A stretch of DNA of 13,532 nt from an uncultured Fastidiosipila sp. (GTDB lineage Bacteria > Bacillota > Clostridia > Saccharofermentanales > Fastidiosipilaceae), in NCBI GenBank assembly GCA_938014865.1, contig CALLQJ010000378.1, positions 1 to 13,532 on the forward strand. Reading direction: 5' to 3'. The notes beneath the pieces were generated by a model. It did not search any database. It was given only the letters and a program-made list of their open reading frames with translations, and was not told where the DNA came from. Positions 1-4,900 of the stretch are shown piece by piece. Every line of letters begins with the position of its first letter. Position 1 is the first letter of the stretch. Made by a program: the position numbers and the translations under genes.

Positions 1-127
1 CCTGCCAGTAGGCCTGTCCTCCCGCCTGCAGAAAATCTATAAATTCTCGCGCCGTCCGCCCCGCCGTGCCGATTCCCCAAGGGGAAGGCAAAGCAGAAAG
101 CGGCAGCAAAACACCGGCCCTTCTCAT
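1..127 (-). CDS. malQ: 4-alpha-glucanotransferase (amylomaltase), copy 1, N-terminal fragment cut by the window edge
   Basis: Only the first 42 codons are in the window; the gene runs off the left edge. They read as the typical start of a GH77 amylomaltase: RRAGVLLPLSALPSPWGIGT, then a stretch ending AGGQAYWQ, matching the family pattern of AG(V/I)LLP.SSLPS.(Y/W)GIG and a helix ending in QxYWQ. The enzyme moves alpha-1,4-glucan segments between maltodextrins in the cytoplasm, releasing glucose and longer chains suitable for phosphorylase. The start at 127 is the only in-frame ATG near this motif and has a modest GAAAGG upstream; the ATGs at 147 and 153 are in other frames. It lies 70 bases after the LacI-type repressor gene on the same strand with no terminator between, so it is probably the next gene of the sugar operon. 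The catalytic residues are outside the window. Confidence 0.88.
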   Translation of the reverse strand, partial: MRRAGVLLPLSALPSPWGIGTAGRTAREFIDFLQAGGQAYWQ

Positions 128-197
128 ATAAGACCAACCTTTCTCATTCTCATCTGCTGATTATCTCTCGTTCAGCTTTCTTCCGGCAGCATGTACT

Positions 198-1211
198 TTA
201 CTTCAGCGCCCTTACGCTTTCCCGGATTTTAAGTTCGTAGGGAATAATTTCATGTACGGCACCGCTGTTGAAATGAAGCCTCTGCAATAAGGTATAGACC
301 CCGCTGCCGGCCAGACGTTCCGTATTCTGGTAAATCGTCGAAAGCCGCGGTATTGTGTAATCTCCGGTTTCAATCCCGTCAAAACCGACGACGGAAATAT
401 CTTCAGGGACCCTCAGTCCCGAATCGTAAATCGCCCGGATCGCGCCGAAGGCAATGACGTCACTCAAGGCAAAGAGCGCAGTCATATCTTTATTCCCGGC
501 CAGAAGCTTGCGGGTAGCGCGGTAGCCTTCCGAAAGCGAAAAGCGGCAGGGCTCATACTGCTTCTCAAGTTCAAAGGCCAGGCCGTGGGCCTGCATCTTT
601 TCTTCGACACCTTGGATCCGCCGGTAGCTGATCTGGTCATGCGAAAGATTGCCGCCTACGACGGCAATGTGCCGGTGACCGTTTTCGTAAAAAAGATCAA
701 TGACCCGGCCCGCTGCCGCGCGGTCGTCGATGGTAAAGCTCGAGAGGTTCGGGAAATTCAGCGTCTCGGCACTGTTCGTCAGCAGGACGCTCGGCACCTT
801 TATATGCTTAAAATCCCGCCGGAAATATTCAAGGTCCCCGCCCAGGAAAATAAAGCCCTTCGGCCGCCGGGTCCGATAAATTTTAATGGCTTCCGCCACC
901 TCATTTTCGTCTTCATCCAAGTAGGCCACAAAGGCCTCTTCCCCGTTTTTCAGGATCAGATCCTGCGTACGCTCCAGAATATCGGCAAAGAGAAGATTAT
1001 TCGTTCCTTTGACCAGGATGGCGACCGCCGAACGCTGCTGCATTTTCAAATGCCGCGCATTCGCATTCGGTTCAAAATTCTTCTCGTGTATGACGGCCAG
1101 GATTTTTTGGCGTGCCTTATCACTGACATCCGGATGATTATTAAGCACCCTGGATACAGTACCGACACTGTAGCCTGACCACTTCGCAATGTCCTTAATC
1201 GTGATTGCCAT
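198..1211 (-). CDS. LacI-family transcriptional regulator, probable repressor of the maltodextrin operon
   Basis: This is a 337-residue protein of usual LacI/GalR length. Residues 1-60 hold the DNA-binding domain: helix-turn-helix TIKDIAKWSGYSVGTVSRVL (about 4-23), then NNHPDVSDKARQKI, then the hinge segment FEPNANARHLK. The rest is a periplasmic-binding-protein-like effector domain with the family motifs ALSD VIAFGAIRAI and GLRVPEDISVVGFDGIE (about residues 250-280). By family knowledge it acts as a dimer on a palindrome with a central CG and leaves DNA when a sugar binds. The GGAAACGTTTCC-type palindromes in front of the binding-protein gene (4559-4587) are the obvious target. The start at 1211 has an AAAGG seven bases upstream. 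The gene lies between the permease genes and malQ, a common place for MalR-type regulators in Firmicutes, so it is probably co-transcribed and autoregulated. The effector (maltose, maltodextrin or another oligosaccharide) is inferred from the neighbours only. Confidence 0.93.
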   Translation of the reverse strand: MAITIKDIAKWSGYSVGTVSRVLNNHPDVSDKARQKILAVIHEKNFEPNANARHLKMQQRSAVAILVKGTNNLLFADILERTQDLILKNGEEAFVAYLDEDENEVAEAIKIYRTRRPKGFIFLGGDLEYFRRDFKHIKVPSVLLTNSAETLNFPNLSSFTIDDRAAAGRVIDLFYENGHRHIAVVGGNLSHDQISYRRIQGVEEKMQAHGLAFELEKQYEPCRFSLSEGYRATRKLLAGNKDMTALFALSDVIAFGAIRAIYDSGLRVPEDISVVGFDGIETGDYTIPRLSTIYQNTERLAGSGVYTLLQRLHFNSGAVHEIIPYELKIRESVRALK

Positions 1212-1306
1212 CCGCTTGCCTTTCTCTTTCTTATTCTTCGTCGCGTTTTCCCGAGGGCTTTTGCTTTCTGAGCGCTTTAGTCTTTACTGCGCTTAGTCCT
1301 GTCTTC

Positions 1307-2152
1307 TCAGCCTTTCACGGCCCCCGCCGCAACACCCTTAATAATATACTTCTGACTGCTGAGATAGAAAATGATCACCGGAATAACCGCCATGATCAGG
1401 GCCGCCATAATCGCGCCCATATCCACACGGCCGTAGCTGCCTTTCATGTACTGAATGATAATGGGAATGGTCTTGTATTTGTTGATATCCAAGACCAGAT
1501 ACGGCAGCAGGAAGTCATTCCATATCCACATCGTTTCGAGGATGCCGACGGAAATATAAGTCGGTTTCATAATCGGCAGCACGACGGAAAAAAACATCTT
1601 TAAAGGGGAACTGCCGTCAATCAGTGCCGCTTCTTCGATCTCAATGGGAATCGATTTCACAAAACCCGAGAACATGAAAACCGCAAGTCCCGCCCCGAAG
1701 CCGAGGTAGACAATGATAATGCCCCAGGGGGTATTCAGCTTCAGCCGGTCCGCCACCAAGGAAAGCGTAAACATGACCATCTGAAAGGGCACCACCATGG
1801 AGAAAACACAGAGGAAATAAATCGCCTGCGTCACTTTTTTCTTCACCCGGGTAATAAACCAGGCGCACATCGAGGTGCATAAAAGGATCAGGAAAACCGA
1901 ACCGATGGTGATAAAAAAGGTCCAGCCGACCGCTTTCAGGAAGCCGTACTGATCAATCGCTACCCGGTAGTTTTCCAGGCCGATAAAGTTCTTGGCCGTC
2001 GGTAGATTAAAGGGCTGCAGACTGATAAAGGCTTTCTTTTTAAAAGAATTGATCAAAACCACCAGGATAGGAATGATGTAAGCAAAGCCCAGCAGCGCTA
2101 ATATAACGGTGCTGATGCCGTTAAAGGTTTTTCTCTTCTTGCTTGCCTTCAT
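1307..2152 (-). CDS. Carbohydrate ABC transporter permease, MalG type
   Basis: This 281-residue inner-membrane protein has about six hydrophobic segments (roughly residues 14-35, 76-98, 110-131, 143-164, 195-215 and 245-265). The cytoplasmic EAA loop, which docks the ATPase, reads IEIEEAALIDGSSPLKMFF at about 171-188, followed by the usual LPIMKP. The C-terminus SSQKYIIKGVAAGAVKG is characteristic of MalG-like subunits. With the MalF-type partner it forms the channel of an importer for maltose or maltodextrin, as inferred from the malQ and LacI-type genes in the same operon. Its ATG overlaps the TGA of the upstream permease gene as ATGA (2149-2152), with a GGGAGG seven bases before it inside that gene. 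This indicates translational coupling for equal amounts of the two subunits. No nucleotide-binding subunit is encoded nearby. A different oligosaccharide substrate cannot be excluded. Confidence 0.93.
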   Translation of the reverse strand: MKASKKRKTFNGISTVILALLGFAYIIPILVVLINSFKKKAFISLQPFNLPTAKNFIGLENYRVAIDQYGFLKAVGWTFFITIGSVFLILLCTSMCAWFITRVKKKVTQAIYFLCVFSMVVPFQMVMFTLSLVADRLKLNTPWGIIIVYLGFGAGLAVFMFSGFVKSIPIEIEEAALIDGSSPLKMFFSVVLPIMKPTYISVGILETMWIWNDFLLPYLVLDINKYKTIPIIIQYMKGSYGRVDMGAIMAALIMAVIPVIIFYLSSQKYIIKGVAAGAVKG

Positions 2153-2991
2153 TGCTGTACCTCCCTTGTGCGGGTCAGCCGCAGCTGAATCATGCCGATT
2201 GCGACCACGAGAACGAAGAAGACCACGGCCTTAGCCTGTCCGACCCCTTCCCAGCCGACGCGGCCGTAGAAGGTGTTGTAAATATTAAGCGCCAGCATCT
2301 CCGACATCTTCGACGGTTCCCCTGCCGTGAGGGAGAGGTTCTGGTCAAAGAGCTTGAAGCCGTTGGTGATGGTCAGGAAGGTGCAGATGGTGATGGACGG
2401 CATCATCATGGGAATGGTCACATGGAAAAGCCGCTGTCTCGCATTTGCGCCGTCGATGCGGGCGGCTTCCTGCAGATCTTCGGGTATGGACTGCAGTCCG
2501 GCGATATAAATGATCATCATATATCCGATTTGCTGCCAGCTTACCGAAATGATCAGCCCCCAGAAACCGTACCACTCATTCAAGGCCAGGGCTGCATTGT
2601 ACTTGGCTAAGACGCCGTTAAAAATCAGCTGCCAGATATAGCCTAAAACGATGCCGCCGATGAGATTCGGCAGAAAGAATACGGTACGAAAAAGATTCGT
2701 TCCGGGCACATTTTGGGTAAGGGCCAAAGCGATGGCAAACGCAAATATATTGATGATAAACAAAGAGACCAGGGCAAAGAGCGCCGTATACCAGAAAGCA
2801 TGCAGGAATACAGGATCCTGAAACGCTCTGATGTAGTTTTTCAAACCGACAAACACCGCATCCGTCACCGTGGTAAATTCACAAAGCGAAAGCCAGAGTC
2901 CCATGGCGAAGGGAACAATAAAACCGATCAGGAATGCGGCCATCGTGGGAATCAAAAAGATCGGCCAGTAGCGCTTGATTGCTTTTTCCAT
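2149..2991 (-). CDS. Carbohydrate ABC transporter permease, MalF type
   Basis: This 280-residue integral membrane protein has about six predicted helices, beginning with YWPIFLIPTMAAFLIGFIVP (8-27). The EAA loop is EDLQEAARIDGANARQRLFH (171-190), followed by IPMMMPS. It lacks the large extra N-terminal region of the E. coli MalF and has the compact form usual in Firmicutes sugar importers (MalC, MsmF, LacF types). It pairs with the downstream MalG-type permease and takes substrate from the lipoprotein encoded upstream. The start at 2991 is supported by a perfect AGGAGG at 2998-3003 with a six-base spacer. A terminator-like hairpin lies immediately upstream of that ribosome binding site, so the gene is probably transcribed only by read-through from the binding-protein gene. 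Substrate assignment to maltodextrin is contextual. Confidence 0.93.
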   Translation of the reverse strand: MEKAIKRYWPIFLIPTMAAFLIGFIVPFAMGLWLSLCEFTTVTDAVFVGLKNYIRAFQDPVFLHAFWYTALFALVSLFIINIFAFAIALALTQNVPGTNLFRTVFFLPNLIGGIVLGYIWQLIFNGVLAKYNAALALNEWYGFWGLIISVSWQQIGYMMIIYIAGLQSIPEDLQEAARIDGANARQRLFHVTIPMMMPSITICTFLTITNGFKLFDQNLSLTAGEPSKMSEMLALNIYNTFYGRVGWEGVGQAKAVVFFVLVVAIGMIQLRLTRTREVQQ

Positions 2992-2997
2992 CCGGAA

Positions 2998-3003
2998 CCT
3001 CCT
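2998..3003 (-). promoter_or_regulatory. Strong ribosome binding site of the MalF-type permease gene
   Basis: A perfect AGGAGG on the minus strand lies six bases before the ATG at 2991. It starts only six bases after the U-tract of the intercistronic hairpin, so transcripts that read through the hairpin carry an accessible, strong initiation site. Confidence 0.8.
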
Positions 3004-3008
3004 AGGAT

Positions 3009-3050
3009 AAAAAACGGACGGGGGAGCGAGTGATATCGCCCGCCCGTCCG
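3009..3050 (-). terminator. Intercistronic terminator-like hairpin between binding-protein and permease genes
   Basis: Read on the minus strand, CGGACGGG (3050-3043) pairs perfectly with CCCGTCCG (3022-3015). An inner GCGA/TCGC stem (3026-3029 with 3036-3039) lies around a six-base loop. The stem is followed at once by six T residues (3014-3009). This has every part of a Rho-independent terminator but lies inside the operon, 23 bases after the binding-protein stop codon and just before the next ribosome binding site. The likely role is partial termination and 3'-end protection, giving more binding-protein mRNA than permease mRNA, as is common for binding-protein-dependent importers. Confidence 0.85.
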
Positions 3051-3073
3051 CTCGAGCTTGTGTTTATAAAGAC

Positions 3074-4519
3074 TTAGGAATTGCTGGCTGCATATTCCTC
3101 GGCCCAGCCGTCAACAAAGGCTGTTACGACCGCTTCCCAATTCTCGTCCGTCTGATCTGCCGCATAGCTGGTCAGAGCCGAACCCACACCGTTCTTCCAT
3201 TCTTCGGAAGGCATGGTCGAGAAGTTCCAGGATACCGGGGTCTTCCCTTCGGCCACGTATTCGTTGGCAAGGTTTACAAGAGGATTCTCGGATTCAAGAT
3301 TCTTCTTGAAAGGAATGACAAAGCCCATCCCGTCATCGCCGGAAGGCATCGCAGCATCTACACCGCAAAGTGCCTTGGTGCCGACTTCAGAGGTGACACA
3401 CCAGTTCATGAAATCCAAGGTGGCCTGAATGTCCGCTTCGTCCGCCTTCTTATTGACGCACCAGTAGTTCTCCGTGCCCGTGCACAGGCCCTGATTTTCT
3501 TCGCCTTCGACGCCGATGTAAATCGGGAGCATCCCGAGATTCTCTTCGCCGAGCTCGGAAACATCGTTATAAGCCCAGGTACCGTTCTGATAGAAAACAG
3601 CCTGTTCGGTTACAAATTCAGCGACCGCATCGTCACCTGTCTTCGTGGACAGAAGACCCGGATCACAGGTTGCATTATTAATGTAAAGGTCCCAGATCTG
3701 ACGATAGTTGTCTAAATAGGTCCCCTTGATGGCATCAGTGACGTCAATATTATCGGCCTGATATTCATAGTAGATCGGCATATTGGCCAGATGAGTCTTG
3801 AAACGCCAGTCTGAGGAGGGATCCATGCCGGAAGAGGTGAACGCGGAAAAGCCGAGTTCATCTTTTCTTGCGGTAATATCTTCGGAAACCTTCTTCAGGT
3901 CTTCAAAGTTCTTGATATCGTCCTGCGTATAACCGGCTTCTTCAAGCAGTGCCTTGTTATAAATAAGACCATAGGTCTCGATAACATAACCGATGCCGGC
4001 CACACTGTCGCCGTCCATCAGCGCAAAGTCTTCGCTGGAAAGTTCATTGTAAATGTCACTGCCCTTTAAGTCATAGCAGTAATCTTTCCAGGCCGCCAGA
4101 CGTACCGGACCGTTCACCTGGAATAGGGTCGGCGAATCCGTCTTGGCCATTTCCGACTTAAGCGTCGATTCATAGGTACCGGAAGCTGCCGTCAGGACCT
4201 TAACTTCTACACCCGTCTCCCTTGTATAATACTCAGCCAGTTCCTGCCACTGCAGATCCTGCTCGGGTTTGAAGTTCAGATAATAAACAGAACCGTCAGA
4301 CGCCGTCTCCCCGTCGTCTTCTTTTTCTGTCTCTTTTTCTGTTTCTTTCTCGGTCTCTTTTTCCGTCTCTTTTTCAGTTTCTTTTTCCTGCGCTTCGGTC
4401 GCTTCCTGCGTCGGCGCATCCGTTTCTTTGTTCTCGTTGTTGTTCTTGCCGCCGCATCCGGCCAAAAGGCCTAAGGACAGGGCTGCGACAACGCCCAATG
4501 ATAATAGCTTTTTCCTCAT
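3074..4519 (-). CDS. Extracellular carbohydrate-binding lipoprotein of ABC importer (MalE-like)
   Basis: This is a 481-residue solute-binding protein. Residues 1-21 are a lipoprotein signal peptide (MRKK, a hydrophobic core, then lipobox LLAGC) with the lipidated cysteine at 22, so the mature protein is anchored to the outer face of the membrane. A low-complexity linker follows, including about 5.5 copies of KETE (46-67). The folded domain, from about residue 76 (SVYYLNFKPEQDLQWQELAEYYTRETGVEVKVL), looks like the extracellular solute-binding protein family 1 fold. YGLIYNKALLEEAGY and an aromatic-rich C-terminal half (WAYNDVSEL, ENYWCVNKKA, PVSWNFSTMPSEEW) are typical of oligosaccharide binders. 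It is the first gene of the operon and is followed by the two permease genes, a LacI-type repressor and malQ, so maltose or maltodextrin is the most probable ligand. The start at 4519 has AGGAGG at 4528-4533 with an eight-base spacer and gives a perfect signal peptide. Confidence 0.93.
   Translation of the reverse strand: MRKKLLSLGVVAALSLGLLAGCGGKNNNENKETDAPTQEATEAQEKETEKETEKETEKETEKETEKEDDGETASDGSVYYLNFKPEQDLQWQELAEYYTRETGVEVKVLTAASGTYESTLKSEMAKTDSPTLFQVNGPVRLAAWKDYCYDLKGSDIYNELSSEDFALMDGDSVAGIGYVIETYGLIYNKALLEEAGYTQDDIKNFEDLKKVSEDITARKDELGFSAFTSSGMDPSSDWRFKTHLANMPIYYEYQADNIDVTDAIKGTYLDNYRQIWDLYINNATCDPGLLSTKTGDDAVAEFVTEQAVFYQNGTWAYNDVSELGEENLGMLPIYIGVEGEENQGLCTGTENYWCVNKKADEADIQATLDFMNWCVTSEVGTKALCGVDAAMPSGDDGMGFVIPFKKNLESENPLVNLANEYVAEGKTPVSWNFSTMPSEEWKNGVGSALTSYAADQTDENWEAVVTAFVDGWAEEYAASNS
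4319..4384 (-). repeat. 12-bp tandem repeat encoding a Lys-Glu-Thr-Glu linker
   Basis: About 5.5 imperfect copies of a 12-base unit lie in frame inside the binding-protein gene. Each encodes KETE, and copies differ mainly at wobble positions (for example gtc/gtt and ctg/cgg/ccg/cag on the plus strand). The charged, disordered segment separates the lipid anchor from the ligand-binding domain. A 12-base unit can be gained or lost without a frameshift, so length variation between strains is likely. Confidence 0.9.
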
Positions 4520-4527
4520 CTTTTATT

Positions 4528-4533
4528 CCTCCT
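4528..4533 (-). promoter_or_regulatory. Ribosome binding site of the binding-protein gene
   Basis: A perfect AGGAGG on the minus strand lies eight bases before the ATG at 4519. It supports this start and high expression of the lipoprotein. Confidence 0.85.
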
Positions 4534-4540
4534 ACAATTG

Positions 4541-4556
4541 CTGTAAACGCTTGTAT
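4541..4556 (-). promoter_or_regulatory. Candidate cre site (CcpA) or third LacI-type operator in the 5' leader
   Basis: The minus-strand sequence ATACAAGCGTTTACAG has the central CG of LacI-family operators. It matches the Bacillus cre pattern WTGNAANCGNWWNCAW at all fixed positions except one core base (A for G) and the last W. It lies in the predicted untranslated leader between the main operator pair and the ribosome binding site. CcpA would act here as a roadblock during growth on preferred sugars. It could instead be a weaker operator for the operon's own repressor. Confidence 0.55.
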
Positions 4557-4558
4557 AT

Positions 4559-4587
4559 TTGGAAACGTTTCCGTTAACGTTTCCAAA
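4559..4587 (-). promoter_or_regulatory. Double LacI-family operator of the sugar operon
   Basis: Two LacI-type palindromes abut: GGAAACGTTTCC (4561-4572, perfectly symmetric) and GTTAACGTTTCC (4573-4584). Their centres are exactly 12 bases apart. The pair is flanked by TTT/AAA so that the whole 29-30 base block is itself nearly palindromic. It begins about 12 bases after the predicted transcription start, a position where a bound repressor would block RNA polymerase. The regulator encoded at 198-1211 is the likely binder. Both sites also resemble cre sites with one mismatch, so CcpA binding is an alternative. Confidence 0.82.
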
Positions 4588-4602
4588 ATACTGTACAGAT
4601 TT

Positions 4603-4631
4603 ATCTTAAGGTCGTGCTGTTCATTTGTCAA
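4603..4631 (-). promoter_or_regulatory. Sigma-70/SigA-type promoter of the sugar operon
   Basis: On the minus strand a perfect -35 TTGACA (4631-4626) is followed by a 17-base spacer and a -10 TAAGAT (4608-4603, one mismatch to TATAAT). The predicted start is near 4596. Upstream bases (about 4632-4735) are very A+T rich with A- and T-tracts, consistent with an UP element. It drives the binding-protein gene and, through the intercistronic hairpin, the rest of the operon. Confidence 0.82.
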
Positions 4632-4733
4632 TATTGTCTTAGTTCGCTTGGCTATGTTTATAATTTAAACTATATTTATCATTATTTATGTACTTTTCTA
4701 GTATATATTATATCATGCGTTTTATGCATTTAA

Positions 4734-4796
4734 ACAAAAGCCCGGCAGCGAAATCAGCTAAACTCACCAATCTCTTTTCACTAATCGGGCTTTTGT
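4734..4796. repeat. 63-bp element bounded by perfect 11-bp inverted repeats
   Basis: ACAAAAGCCCG (4734-4744) and CGGGCTTTTGT (4786-4796) are exact reverse complements around 41 bases. Each strand would end in CGGGCTTTTGT, so it may be a bidirectional, long-loop terminator isolating nrdJ from the sugar operon. It could also be a small repeat element of unknown kind. No coding potential or target-site duplication is visible. Confidence 0.6.
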
Positions 4797-4802
4797 CCGC
4801 AT

Positions 4803-4843
4803 AAAAAAAGGACCGGCCGAGCTGCAAAAACCCGGCCGGATCC
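4803..4843 (-). terminator. Rho-independent terminator of nrdJ
   Basis: On the minus strand, TCC-free outer and GC-rich inner arms form a ten-pair stem: GGA plus CCGGCCG (4843-4833, with one bulged base at 4840) pairs with CGGCCGG plus TCC (4819-4810) around a 13-base loop. Seven consecutive T residues (4809-4803) follow. It lies 58 bases after the nrdJ stop codon and marks the end of that transcription unit. Confidence 0.92.
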
Positions 4844-4850
4844 GGCCCCG

Positions 4851-4875
4851 GAACGCCGTCAAAAGCCCGGCGTTC
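4851..4875 (-). other. Stem-loop in the nrdJ 3' untranslated region
   Basis: GAACGCCG (4851-4858) and CGGCGTTC (4868-4875) form a perfect eight-pair stem with a nine-base loop, without a following U-tract. It lies between the nrdJ stop codon and the true terminator, so it is more likely an mRNA-stabilising structure or an old terminator than the active stop. Confidence 0.6.
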
Positions 4876-4900
4876 TCAAGATGATTTATTTCCTTTCAGA

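Larger units (their letters stand above)
4520..4900. other. Gene-free region between the sugar operon and nrdJ
   Basis: This stretch has no credible gene. From right to left it holds a hairpin without a U-tract (4851-4875), the nrdJ terminator (4803-4843), an inverted-repeat element (4734-4796), an A+T-rich segment (about 4632-4733), and then the promoter, operators and leader of the sugar operon. No tRNA or riboswitch fold was recognised. Confidence 0.75.

Noticed and set aside
585..1178. Plus-strand open frame of 197 residues
   Set aside because: Antisense shadow of the LacI-family regulator, whose helix-turn-helix and effector motifs are unmistakable.
1212..1306. Hairpin AGCGC/GCGCT between the MalG-type permease gene and the LacI-type gene
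   Set aside because: A five-pair stem with a 13-base loop and no U-tract is too weak to call a terminator.
4374..4631. Minus-strand open frame of 85 residues spanning the sugar-operon promoter
   Set aside because: It would read through the promoter, operators and the ribosome binding site of the binding-protein gene and into that gene in another frame; no ribosome binding site or domain.
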